This document shows positions 51,591 through 60,119 of a stretch of DNA of 64,000 bases, piece by piece; position 1 is the stretch's first letter, and each line of letters begins with the position of its first letter. Below the pieces are notes generated by a model that did no database searches, was not told the DNA's origin, and worked only from the letters and a program-made list of their open reading frames with translations. A program made the translations under genes and the position numbers. Source of the stretch: UBA1573 sp034005165 (GTDB taxonomy: Bacteria; Pseudomonadota; Alphaproteobacteria; Micavibrionales; Micavibrionaceae). The DNA is taken from NCBI GenBank assembly GCA_034005165.1, contig JAVEVE010000003.1, positions 124,001 to 188,000 on the forward strand. Direction: 5' to 3'.

Positions 51591-53615
51591 TTAGAATTTC
51601 GAGATAATATACCACTGCCCTCCATCCGAAACGACAGTAATAGATTTGTATTGTGATGTGAGTGGCTGATTATATCCGTCAGGTCCCGCACCTCCGAATT
51701 CGGATACTGTTACCACATGGGAAGATACATCGGTTTTCTTGATCGTAATTTGTCGCCCCACTGCCTCCGGCGCATTGGCAGGGGGAAGGCGCGCTGTCAA
51801 AGCCCCTCCGAAACTTGAAAGCAAATAAACATCTACCGCCATATCAATATCATAGATACCACTACCATCGTAAAACCGCGTATTACCTGGAGCGCGGTTC
51901 GAAGAAATAACAAACCATTCTGCCCCATTGGATATCATCGCAACAAAGTCGTTTTCGCCCCCCAGATAATAGGCCCGGTTATCAGGCCCTGACCCCGCTT
52001 CTTCTGTCACGGTAATAATATTTTTGGAACTATCTATTTTTTTAACAACCATCATACATCCAACAGCTGTTTCTGCCTTTGGAAGCGCAACAATCAACGC
52101 TCCACCATAAGACGAAACAAGATGAACGGAATGAGAAAGATCAAGTGTAATAGATCCGCTTGCATCTATATACTCGGTATCATATCGCATCAAAGTCGCT
52201 GTCATATCAGTGCATATCGAGCGCTGCATACGGTTCTTATGCGGATAACCAGCATTAAAGGCAGTGTACTCGCCACCCGACAGATCCCAAATCGCAGACC
52301 CATCACTGGCAGACAGCAAATTATAAATCGCAGTTTCAATAGACCCCGCATCCAACTTAACATTCGGAACAGAGTTACTGGACTCCGTATAAAGATTTAC
52401 AAAAATTGTCTTGTTCGATCCGTACCCGCAACGGACACAGGCCTGTGCGCTCAATCCGTTGACATTGACTTCCAGATCGATAAAACTGTTATTAAACGAC
52501 CCTTCCTCGATATAAACACCTGCGCCAGACGTCGTAGCTCCCAAGGAGTAAACACGACATTGAGCAAAGCGGTTAGCATTCGGCGTATCCCCTATGCCCG
52601 ACCGCATCAAATGAATACCATGGACAAATGGTTGAGCCACAAGAACACGAGTAAAATTATTCCAGTATGTCGGCTTAACCCCGTCATTACCTCCATCAAG
52701 CACAATACCAGTCTGAGCTTGCCATGTAGACACATCCACGACAGCATTTTGGACGCAAGGCCCGCTCAATCCCAGAAATTTGATTCCTGCTCCTCCACCG
52801 AACAGCCTAAGGTTCTTGAGCAGCGCATAACTGCCAGTAAACTGGATCAGAGGAAGAGACGTTGAAGCCATCTTAATCTCTGATGAATCCCCGACACCAA
52901 TCAAACTTTGTCCTTGCCCCAGAGAAATTGTTCCCGAGATAATATAAACTCCTGTCGGAACAAACACAGCCATATGCGCAGAAAGAGCCTTCTGAAAAGC
53001 CAATGTATCATCCGTCAATCCATCACCAACAGCGCCGAAATCCTTGACTGAGATGATATCCCTATGCTTGTCGGAACTTGCACGCGTCACAGCACCTGTA
53101 CCCGTTGCCGTAAAATCAGGAGAGGTTAGTGCGCCGTCAAGGGAAAGTGCAACAGGATCACCATTTCCGTCAAACCCGAGAGCTTTACCTGCACGAACCG
53201 AACGTGACGGCAAACTTGTAACGGACGGCTCTTCTCCTGCATCGAATTTGAGCATCGGAATCTGGTCACGAGCCACTTGTTGTAATCCAGCCACCAGATA
53301 ATCCAGTTCGGTATTGATTGCCGAGGCCGCAAAATCACCGCCTTCGATAAAATCGGTCAGGCGTTCGAACGCCATACGCCGTTCAAGAGTTATAACCACA
53401 CTGCTAGGTGGAGCGATATCAAATATAACACTCCCACCGGAGTTCGCTCCCGCACCATCAATTATAAACCCTGAAACCTGCTGCGCGCCATCAAACAGAA
53501 TGCGTAAATCTTCACTGGCAAAAACCGGGAAGGGGAATTCGAATGCAGTTTGTATACCATTCGCCAAATAACGAACAACAGGTACCACATCGGGCATTTT
53601 TATATGCTCGGTCAT
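51591..53615 (-). CDS. Phage tailspike with pectate-lyase-like beta-helix
   Basis: 674 residues; AGGAGA precedes the ATG. The N-terminal 120 residues (VVRYLANGIQTAFEFPFPVF, LRILFDGAQQVSGF) resemble the T7-like head-binding domain of tail fibres. DIISVKDFGAVGDGLTDDTL starts a pectate-lyase-like right-handed beta-helix, as in depolymerising tailspikes. The C-terminus has two copies of a 90-residue domain: YGGALIVALPKAET with WFVISS, then FGGALTARLPPANAP with WYIISKF. It would bind, and perhaps cleave, a surface polysaccharide of the target cell. Confidence 0.88.
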   Translation of the reverse strand: MTEHIKMPDVVPVVRYLANGIQTAFEFPFPVFASEDLRILFDGAQQVSGFIIDGAGANSGGSVIFDIAPPSSVVITLERRMAFERLTDFIEGGDFAASAINTELDYLVAGLQQVARDQIPMLKFDAGEEPSVTSLPSRSVRAGKALGFDGNGDPVALSLDGALTSPDFTATGTGAVTRASSDKHRDIISVKDFGAVGDGLTDDTLAFQKALSAHMAVFVPTGVYIISGTISLGQGQSLIGVGDSSEIKMASTSLPLIQFTGSYALLKNLRLFGGGAGIKFLGLSGPCVQNAVVDVSTWQAQTGIVLDGGNDGVKPTYWNNFTRVLVAQPFVHGIHLMRSGIGDTPNANRFAQCRVYSLGATTSGAGVYIEEGSFNNSFIDLEVNVNGLSAQACVRCGYGSNKTIFVNLYTESSNSVPNVKLDAGSIETAIYNLLSASDGSAIWDLSGGEYTAFNAGYPHKNRMQRSICTDMTATLMRYDTEYIDASGSITLDLSHSVHLVSSYGGALIVALPKAETAVGCMMVVKKIDSSKNIITVTEEAGSGPDNRAYYLGGENDFVAMISNGAEWFVISSNRAPGNTRFYDGSGIYDIDMAVDVYLLSSFGGALTARLPPANAPEAVGRQITIKKTDVSSHVVTVSEFGGAGPDGYNQPLTSQYKSITVVSDGGQWYIISKF

Positions 53616-53640
53616 ACTATCTCCTAGAAAGATGGACTTA

Positions 53641-54105
53641 TCAAAAAATATCGGTCAAAGAATTCAAAAACGTTTTGTCTTTAAGCTGCTGCTTTTGCAA
53701 AAGATTCAGCTGTCTTTGCTGCGCTACTCTGAGATCGAGCGTTTGATTATCCAATTGATAATCTTTTTCATTAAACTGCCGCTCAATATCTGAATCAGCT
53801 GCAAACCCTGTTAGAACCGCCTCTCCTGACCCCGCTCCACTTCCAACACCGCCCCCACCGAATTCAGCACGTTGTGCAGATAGCAAGCGCTGCAATCTGG
53901 AACGACGCGCCGTTTCGGCTTGCTGATAGTTGAGTAAATTTTGTTTCTTTTGCTGCTCCGAGCGCAGCTCAAGCTGCTTTAACTCCAAATCGGCCTGCGC
54001 ATTTGACTGGCTCTGAGCCACATATGGCTTTGAAAAACTCGCAACACTACTGATAGCTGACCCGATCTGCATGATCGGAGTCAAAGCCGAGGCAAAACTC
54101 CCCAT
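53641..54105 (-). CDS. Internal virion protein-like, gp14-type
   Basis: 154 residues from ATG 54105 with a strong AAGGAG; the longer frame lies within the tubular B gene. A hydrophobic N-terminus (FASALTPIMQIGSAISSVAS) is followed by a long Gln/Lys/Arg-rich coiled coil (AQADLELKQLELRSEQQKKQ) with a Gly-rich hinge (FGGGGVGSGAGSG). Its place after tubular B and before the tailspike is that of the small internal virion protein of T7-type phages. The large core proteins gp15 and gp16 are absent. Confidence 0.65.
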   Translation of the reverse strand: MGSFASALTPIMQIGSAISSVASFSKPYVAQSQSNAQADLELKQLELRSEQQKKQNLLNYQQAETARRSRLQRLLSAQRAEFGGGGVGSGAGSGEAVLTGFAADSDIERQFNEKDYQLDNQTLDLRVAQQRQLNLLQKQQLKDKTFLNSLTDIF

Positions 54106-54124
54106 ATCTTTCTCCTTCTTGAAA

Positions 54125-56026
54125 TTATGAATTAGCGATGATATCCGCCTGTACGGATAAGAGAGCAAACGGCAATGGCAAGGATTGTTCAATCCTCCAC
54201 AAGGGCTGCGCCAGATCATAACCCCACCCGAATGCTCTTACGCGGATATCTCCCGAAACTTCAGGCAAAGGCGCATCCAGAATACCATCATCTCCGATTT
54301 GCCGCAGGGAAACATCCTGCAACCCGCGCTCGACATCAACCTGTAAGGCCGAAGTCCGGCTGAGACGAAAGACCAACTCTGTCAGACGCACTGCACGTGC
54401 GCCCCCCACACCGGATACATTGGCAGGAGGCAAAGGCTCAATAAGATGTGTATAAGCCAAGCCAACCTGAACATCTGAAAAATCATGGGCAAGAATAATC
54501 CCTCCGCTTGTAACGATCTCGTCATCCTGAACGCGTCCGTCAGCAACAATAGAAACACTCATACCATTAAGATGGTCCAGCCCGCTCCACGTATCAGATG
54601 GAGAACTCGCTTCTCCCGTTAACGCAGAATCAAGTGAAAGCGCATCATCTATCATCTCGATATAATACGACGCCCCTCTCCGGATAAGAAAATAAACGTC
54701 ATCTCCCGCAACAGAGACAGATTTGACTTGCCCTTGCGTCTCATGAAGAGTCCATGCAGCCACAGCTTCGGCTCTATAAACAGTCAATGTTGCAAACTTC
54801 CCGTCTTCGCGCACCAGAAACAAAAGCCTGCGCCGCTGATCAAAATCCTGGTCAACAGGCGTTGTGATGATATGCTTGGAAAGAAGTGCCAAATCCGTGG
54901 ACTGATAAGCAGCCTCAACATCGGTATAAACAAATTCGCGAAGTTCTTGTCCATTGCGTGCAACAAAAAGCGTCGCCCCGTCAACATCCAAAGGCGCAAT
55001 ATATCGTGACACCACAGACCCGACTCGTGTTTGGCGCTTGATTTGGACAGTCGATGGTGTCAAAGGATCACCTGTCACCATCCATTCTGCCCCGCTGGTA
55101 AAAACCTGCAAGTGGCGCCCCGAGAAGATACCTCGTATCGCATTCACCTGATCTGAGAAAATCCCGAATTCAATCGCCTCAGCATCAAGACCTGTTCCCA
55201 AATCAAAATTAAAGAGATCTCCGGACTGGGAAAACCATAAGCGGTTCGGCAAATCTCGTGATCCGCCAATAACCAATCGATCCTGATGGAAGGCAACTGT
55301 CTGTGGATACCCGCGAACAACGGAAAAGGCTTGCTCTTCCCAATCAACAGTCGCAGAGGTTGAGGCTAAGGTCTCAATAACACTAGCCGTTACAACAGTA
55401 GGGGAATTAACAAGAGTCACCAGAACTTCCTTATTTCCAACTCGCAAGCGTGTGCTTTCATGCCCTGTTTCAAATACAGCTGCGGATGCGGTCAGGCTAA
55501 TAGTCCCAGTCGTAGAGCTTGGGGTAATCGTGACTACTGCATCGGCGAATTTATACATAGGCTGTGCTTTCCGCCCGGAATCTGTTTCATAGAATTCCCA
55601 ATCTGCAATAGCCCACACACCCGTTCCGCTACGCGTAATTTTCTTTGGAGGATAATCAGGATGAAGCAGCAATAGCGTATCTGCGCTTTGAGTCCATGCA
55701 AGGCTTGGAATATCCTCTTCTTCCCATGGCGTTGAAAGTATGGTTTGTAAAGTTCCATCTGCATAAATCGCAGTTTGCAAATCTGTCACCACCAGCAAAT
55801 AGGTCTGCTCGGTATTAAACTCGAACGCAATCAATCGTCCCATACCGGCAACCTGATCGAGATAACGCAACCCCGCACGCCTCTTTACCCCACCTGTCGG
55901 CTGGATAAAAACATTACGGAGCTTAAGCGCCCCGTTTTCGTAGGCACGCAAATCTCCTCTCCCCAAAAGGTCGGCAGATACTTCTCCTGCCGTAAATGTC
56001 GTTTTAATCTGTGTTGTCCTTGCCAT
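54125..56026 (-). CDS. Tail tubular protein B-like (nozzle protein)
   Basis: 633 residues. The start, TTFTAGEVSADLLGRGDLRAYENGALKLRN, followed by VFIQPTGGVKRRAGLRYLDQV, is typical of the long nozzle or tubular B proteins of podoviruses in proteobacteria. The rest is strand-rich, with repeated FAHQD/FHQDRLVIGGSR-type motifs. It forms the tail tip below the tubular A ring. The gene begins three bases after tubular A ends, indicating coupled expression. Confidence 0.82.
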   Translation of the reverse strand: MARTTQIKTTFTAGEVSADLLGRGDLRAYENGALKLRNVFIQPTGGVKRRAGLRYLDQVAGMGRLIAFEFNTEQTYLLVVTDLQTAIYADGTLQTILSTPWEEEDIPSLAWTQSADTLLLLHPDYPPKKITRSGTGVWAIADWEFYETDSGRKAQPMYKFADAVVTITPSSTTGTISLTASAAVFETGHESTRLRVGNKEVLVTLVNSPTVVTASVIETLASTSATVDWEEQAFSVVRGYPQTVAFHQDRLVIGGSRDLPNRLWFSQSGDLFNFDLGTGLDAEAIEFGIFSDQVNAIRGIFSGRHLQVFTSGAEWMVTGDPLTPSTVQIKRQTRVGSVVSRYIAPLDVDGATLFVARNGQELREFVYTDVEAAYQSTDLALLSKHIITTPVDQDFDQRRRLLFLVREDGKFATLTVYRAEAVAAWTLHETQGQVKSVSVAGDDVYFLIRRGASYYIEMIDDALSLDSALTGEASSPSDTWSGLDHLNGMSVSIVADGRVQDDEIVTSGGIILAHDFSDVQVGLAYTHLIEPLPPANVSGVGGARAVRLTELVFRLSRTSALQVDVERGLQDVSLRQIGDDGILDAPLPEVSGDIRVRAFGWGYDLAQPLWRIEQSLPLPFALLSVQADIIANS

Positions 56027-56029
56027 ACC

Positions 56030-56602
56030 TTACTCCCGCGCATCAATGAGCGTGAAACTCTCAAGCCTATTGGGTGTATCCTGCTGCGCGTCTAACTGGC
56101 GCGCGCGTTGAAATTCGCTCTCGGCCAGCCGCGCTAACATTTCAGCACGCGATACATTCTCTGTTAAGGGCAAACAAAACTCCGATGCCAACCGCGCAAT
56201 CAAAACCATATCAAAGAACGGCGGAAAAGTTTCCTCTGCAGGACGATAAATATAGGTTAGCATAACCTGATCCGCATTCGTATGAAGCTGGTCTCCGACT
56301 ATACGATAAGCAATACCGCGCCCGCGTGTTCCCGTCCCCGCAGAAATCGCCCGCAAGAAATCATTCGGTAATTGATAGGCATAGGCATAATCGGCATTTG
56401 GGCCACTCCCCAATTGAGTCAAGGCGACTTGTCCCGTCGCAAAACTCCAAGCATAAGACGACAATACGGCATCCCGTACAGGTTCATAAATCAAACCTGC
56501 AATTTCGGACGCAGCAGTTCCGTCAGAAAAAGACGTGATCGGGTGCACACCCAATCGGACCAGCGCGCGGGAACAAAGCCCCGTATCGGTCAAAGCCATC
56601 AT
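56030..56602 (-). CDS. Tail tubular protein A-like (head-tail adaptor)
   Basis: 190 residues; the ATG at 56599 is an equal candidate. ALVRLGVHPITSFSDGTAAS and the YEPVRDAVLSSYAWSFATG segment match gp11-type adaptor proteins that join the portal to the tail. YRIVGDQLHTNADQVMLTYI is also conserved in such proteins. The helical C-terminus (AEMLARLAESEFQRARQLD) is typical. Located directly upstream of the tubular B gene and downstream of the terminator after the small gene at 56711. Confidence 0.85.
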   Translation of the reverse strand: MMALTDTGLCSRALVRLGVHPITSFSDGTAASEIAGLIYEPVRDAVLSSYAWSFATGQVALTQLGSGPNADYAYAYQLPNDFLRAISAGTGTRGRGIAYRIVGDQLHTNADQVMLTYIYRPAEETFPPFFDMVLIARLASEFCLPLTENVSRAEMLARLAESEFQRARQLDAQQDTPNRLESFTLIDARE

Positions 56603-56632
56603 AAAACCTCATAAAAGAAAATTTAAAGAGAA

Positions 56633-56662
56633 GATGACCGGAGGGGAAATCCTCCGGTCATC
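56633..56662 (-). terminator. Strong hairpin after the capsid block
   Basis: GATGACCGGAGG and CCTCCGGTCATC are perfect 12-base arms with a six-base loop; on the minus strand TTCTCTTTAAATTTTC follows. It lies downstream of capsid and the small gene, as the T-phi terminator of T7 follows gene 10. Confidence 0.8.
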
Positions 56663-56710
56663 AGAGACGATACAGATCAGGTGGCATGCGGCCTGACCAA
56701 AGGCAGGAAA

Positions 56711-56953
56711 TCAGGCAGTAAAGGCTGCCACAGTGACAACAGAACCAGTGTTCACTGTCACAATATAAAACACCGTGGATGGTGTGCCGTCTGTATCGAT
56801 ATTGACAATAATCAGATCATTGACGCGCAACATGGTTGCAGCAGAATTGAAATATCCTGCCCCAGTGACGCTTGAATCAGTGGTGGTGTAATGCCAGAGC
56901 GTAAAATTATTGGCATAGGCCAACACACTCAGGTCTTTGCTTTCGAAAGCCAT
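56711..56953 (-). CDS. Small phage protein, possible capsid decoration protein
   Basis: 80 residues, strand-rich and Thr/Val-rich, with no signal peptide or membrane helix. TLWHYTTTDSSVTGAGYFNS and VNIDTDGTPSTVFYIVTV resemble small structural proteins encoded after capsid genes. AGGAGTTC precedes the ATG. It follows the capsid gene after a 185-base gap and is closed by a strong terminator. A decoration or stabilising role is inference. Confidence 0.6.
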   Translation of the reverse strand: MAFESKDLSVLAYANNFTLWHYTTTDSSVTGAGYFNSAATMLRVNDLIIVNIDTDGTPSTVFYIVTVNTGSVVTVAAFTA

Positions 56954-57138
56954 CTAGGAACTCCTATAAAATTTTAAAAGTGAAAAAAGAATTCAGTTTT
57001 TTGAGGTCATTCAAAGCCTGTTGCGGCGAAAATCATGACTTTTGAGAACCGGAGCGCAGCGTACATAAAAGCACGTAAACACCGGAAGCACAAAAGACAG
57101 GATTTGAAGCCCAACAGCCTAAGAATGACCAAAAAAAA

Positions 57139-57969
57139 TTAGTCAGGGGTCTCATCACAATTGATAGTGACTACTCCACTCTCATCAATCAACGCAGCCC
57201 CTTGGGACATCATGTTATTGACGAAGTGAGCAGCGCGATCTCCATGCCATGAAATATCGGTCTGAACATCAGAACCCGAGGTATGGCCGATTGCTGTTCT
57301 GTGGAACCAGAAGCAGGAGCGGATATCATTGCCATCAATCGGCAATCCTGAATGCGGAATCCAGGTTGTCCCGAGCCATTTCTTGGCTTGAGTTCCTTTG
57401 TACGGCAGCTCATCAGGGCCGATAAATTCGCTGGATGCAAATTCCTGAATTTTCAAAAGTTCACTCCATTGTTTCCACCCGATAACGGCAAACCGACCCC
57501 CATCATCAGGAATATCATTTTCGCCTAACATTTCGAATGCTTCGAGAACCTTATCACGGGTTAAACCAATATTACTATCAGTTACACTCAAAGAGCTTGC
57601 ACCAGACAATGCGGAGATGATCAGATCGTCTGTCTTACGTCCCAGCGCATAAGCACCGGCATTGGCAATAACATGACGCTCATCATGATTGATTTTAAGT
57701 TCGTCCAGCTTATCAACCCAATCACCTGCATAATAATCTTCCAAAGCACACTCGATAGAGCTGTGGGAAAGATTCATAACAGGAACCATCCCGTGCGTGG
57801 ATTTTGTGGATGCCGTTCCTTTGCCAACTTTTTGGAAGACAACTGATGATCCTTTAACATTGTTAATAACACGGACCGCACCACGCAGTTTTGATCCTTG
57901 TCGTTGATAGGCTTCGTGGACTTCACGTTCGAATTGCTTCACGAACGCCTGAGGAAGTTCTGTGCTCAT
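57139..57969 (-). CDS. Phage major capsid protein
   Basis: 276 residues; a good AAAGGAG precedes the ATG. FVKQFEREVHEAYQRQGSKL at the N-terminus and VVFQKVGKGTASTKSTHGMV look like the capsid proteins of T7-like alphaproteobacterial phages. A strand-rich middle (EDYYAGDWVDKLDELKINHD) and the C-terminal WHGDRAAHFVNNMMSQGAAL fit the HK97 fold. Place in the gene order, between the scaffold-like gene and the tail tubular genes, supports the call. It is shorter than T7 gp10 (345 residues). No protease is encoded nearby. Confidence 0.82.
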   Translation of the reverse strand: MSTELPQAFVKQFEREVHEAYQRQGSKLRGAVRVINNVKGSSVVFQKVGKGTASTKSTHGMVPVMNLSHSSIECALEDYYAGDWVDKLDELKINHDERHVIANAGAYALGRKTDDLIISALSGASSLSVTDSNIGLTRDKVLEAFEMLGENDIPDDGGRFAVIGWKQWSELLKIQEFASSEFIGPDELPYKGTQAKKWLGTTWIPHSGLPIDGNDIRSCFWFHRTAIGHTSGSDVQTDISWHGDRAAHFVNNMMSQGAALIDESGVVTINCDETPD

Positions 57970-58276
57970 AGGCTACTCCTTTTTGAGAAAAATAATATTA
58001 TGATAAATATTGAGGGTCTTTTGACGGTTATCGTTCATACGGCTCGTTCAAAAGCAGGAAAATTACGGGCAGGTCCCAAAAGGCCTGTTATCCGGATCAT
58101 TGGCCAAAATTGCGACATTCTAGCCCAACGAATAACTTGATTATTTCTAATAAACACCCTATATTACTCGTGGTCGGTCGTTACGTAAAGTGCAACCAAT
58201 ACGTGACGCAAAAATACGGTGTTCGGTAATTGTTTATGAATGTAAATTTACACTAGACGAACACGAGGTCGTAAGT
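57970..58276. other. 307-base divergent intergenic region
   Basis: It lies between the capsid gene and the plus-strand PilZ gene, so it holds promoters for both. A 46-codon plus-strand frame at 58000-58140 has no ribosome site and is not called. The AT-rich first 35 bases contain the capsid ribosome site. Confidence 0.4.
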
Positions 58277-58675
58277 ATGCTGCAAAACATTATGTCAGCG
58301 CTCAATTTTAAAAAATCATATTCTTCCGATGGCGGCGATGGATTTTCGTCTCGCCGCTCACATCCGCGTCGTACATGCGACCAATGTATCGGGTTCATCA
58401 ACGGCAAAGCCCATCCGATCCTTGACTGGAGCCCGGGTGGCGTCAAAGTATTCGGCGACCCACGTCCGATCGCACTTGGCGACCAGATGGAAGTCGAAAT
58501 GAAATTCCATTTGCGCGAAAGCCTGATTCAAATCAAGCATAAGGCAACAGTTGTCCGCAAAATGTCCGAGAGCTACTCACTACAGTTCGAGCCCCTCACC
58601 CAAGACATTCGCAAGACATTTCAAAACGTGATCGACGACTTCAACGCCCGCGAATTCGCAGGCTCACAAGCGTAA
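58277..58675 (+). CDS. PilZ-domain c-di-GMP receptor inside the phage cluster
   Basis: 132 residues from ATG 58277, which has a GAGG eight bases upstream; the open frame continues upstream without a ribosome site. The c-di-GMP motif is complete: RSHPR (R27-x-x-x-R31) and DWSPGG (D50-x-S52-x-x-G55). The remaining strands and C-terminal helix fit a single PilZ domain. No second domain. It is on the opposite strand to all phage structural genes and stands between capsid and scaffold. It may link the second messenger to the element or to a host process; this is inference. Confidence 0.85.
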   Translation: MLQNIMSALNFKKSYSSDGGDGFSSRRSHPRRTCDQCIGFINGKAHPILDWSPGGVKVFGDPRPIALGDQMEVEMKFHLRESLIQIKHKATVVRKMSESYSLQFEPLTQDIRKTFQNVIDDFNAREFAGSQA

Positions 58676-58717
58676 CCACCGCCTGCACGCGTATAACAAA
58701 ATCTGTTTAATGGCATC

Positions 58718-59305
58718 ATGATAAAACACATGGTGCCATTGCTCTTTCTGGTCTTGCTCCTCTCTGGATGTGCAACATCTTCCGATAACACATCTCCCGG
58801 CTATATGCCCATCCCCGATCAGTTCATCGGCAATTGGGCTCCTCAAATGACCAGATCAGTCAGAAAGATAAACTCTATCCAGAAAACCCCAACTGGCGCA
58901 ATCATCACAGATGAGAACTACATCATCGACCCACAGGGGATAAAACAATATCTAACCTACCAAATGACTTTAAACATTTTCGCCATAGATCAAAACCGCA
59001 TCTATGCGGTAGTAGAAGATCGCAGCATCTCGAAAAAGACAGGTCAAGACATTACCGGAGGTCCAATTTACAAATATTACATATTTGAATATATCCCGCC
59101 CAAATACAGTGAACTTTTTAAAGCAATGGAACATCCAAGATATGTAGAATATACTCTATGGTGCGATACAAAACTGACAAAAGAAAGCATGTCCATACCT
59201 GCCTCAATCCATTGGTCGCGAATGAATAACACATTCTGCTATAAAACCCCTCAGACTAAAGAACTAAATTATTCTTTTGCTTTATATTTCAGCAAAAGAG
59301 ACTAA
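58718..59305 (+). CDS. Putative lipoprotein inside the phage cluster
   Basis: 195 residues. The signal sequence VPLLFLVLLLSGC ends in a lipobox (LSGC), so the mature protein is probably lipid-anchored with an N-terminal Cys near 18. The mature part is mixed strand and helix and has a Tyr/Lys-rich patch (IYKYYIFEYIPPKY). I recognise no family. It follows the PilZ gene by 42 bases in the same direction. Together they are the only plus-strand genes in the cluster and may be a moron pair. Confidence 0.7.
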   Translation: MIKHMVPLLFLVLLLSGCATSSDNTSPGYMPIPDQFIGNWAPQMTRSVRKINSIQKTPTGAIITDENYIIDPQGIKQYLTYQMTLNIFAIDQNRIYAVVEDRSISKKTGQDITGGPIYKYYIFEYIPPKYSELFKAMEHPRYVEYTLWCDTKLTKESMSIPASIHWSRMNNTFCYKTPQTKELNYSFALYFSKRD

Positions 59306-59382
59306 CGGCTCTTCTCTTCTTCAACAGCATCTTCGAATAGCTTTCGTGTCTTTTGATTCCTTTCATCAGATACATCAGCCAT
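59302..59382 (-). CDS. Very small ORF after the scaffold gene
   Basis: 26 codons, charged and helical (DERNQKTRKLFEDAVEEEKS). The ATG comes two bases after the scaffold stop, so translation may be coupled; GGAGGG lies a little upstream. It overlaps the end of the converging lipoprotein gene by four bases. It may be a small phage protein; no function can be given. Confidence 0.45.
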   Translation of the reverse strand: MADVSDERNQKTRKLFEDAVEEEKSR

Positions 59383-59384
59383 CT

Positions 59385-60119
59385 CTACTTCCCTCCATAA
59401 AGCTTTTCAAATCCGGCACTGACCTGCGCAATAAAGGCAGGATTACGATCACGCCAGTAACGTGGGTCTTGCATCATCTTGCGCAATGACTTCTCGTCTG
59501 ACACATCGCCCGCCTCTCCATCCGCACGAGCCGATGGAATCTTGCCGTCTTTTTGCATCATACGGTACAGAGCCATAACCCCGTCATAAGAACACGCCAT
59601 TCCTTCAAAAGCAGGGGCAGGCAAAATCTTGCGCCCATATTCCTGTAACTGACGGGAAATTTCCTGCCACTTAGCTACACCGCCGAAAGCCTCGACCAAA
59701 CGCTCAATCTCGCGCTCGGCTTGAAACTCGGCTGCCATTTCCAAAATCAGCGGCACCAATTTCTCACCCGCCAGATCATAAACTTCCTGCACCTGTGCGC
59801 TTGTAAAGCCTTTACCATGAAGACGCGCATTTAGCTCAGGATCAACATCCAGAAACTCATTACTCAACGTCACTTCATATCCTTCAGGCGTATCAGGGCA
59901 GCCCAGCATCTTGTGAAGACGCACCTTATCAGCATCACTTTCTGGAATAGGCATCATACAGGAAAGTTTTTTCTCCAACTCCTTATAGGACTTCATCAAA
60001 GCCTCAACCTTGATCTCTTTTTTCTCGGCATCCCAGAATTTAGCAGGAACACCTTCCTGCAAACTTTCTTCAACAGAAGTTTGATCTTCAATTTTTGCAT
60101 CTAAATATGTCTCAGTCAT
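59385..60119 (-). CDS. Phage scaffold / capsid assembly protein
   Basis: 244 residues, acidic and helical. EGVPAKFWDAEKKEIKVEAL then LMKSYKELEKKLS fits the N-terminal pattern shared by scaffold proteins of T7-like phages of proteobacteria; CPDTPEGYEVTL also fits. The C-terminus is basic-acidic (MMQDPRYWRDRNPAFIAQV), where scaffolds bind capsid. It overlaps the portal gene by 8 bases. The order portal-scaffold-capsid is that of T7, except that two plus-strand genes interrupt scaffold and capsid. Confidence 0.8.
   Translation of the reverse strand: MTETYLDAKIEDQTSVEESLQEGVPAKFWDAEKKEIKVEALMKSYKELEKKLSCMMPIPESDADKVRLHKMLGCPDTPEGYEVTLSNEFLDVDPELNARLHGKGFTSAQVQEVYDLAGEKLVPLILEMAAEFQAEREIERLVEAFGGVAKWQEISRQLQEYGRKILPAPAFEGMACSYDGVMALYRMMQKDGKIPSARADGEAGDVSDEKSLRKMMQDPRYWRDRNPAFIAQVSAGFEKLYGGK

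Noticed and set aside
58000..58140. 46-codon plus-strand frame before the PilZ gene
   Set aside because: No ribosome site and no recognisable feature; it lies in a divergent promoter region.
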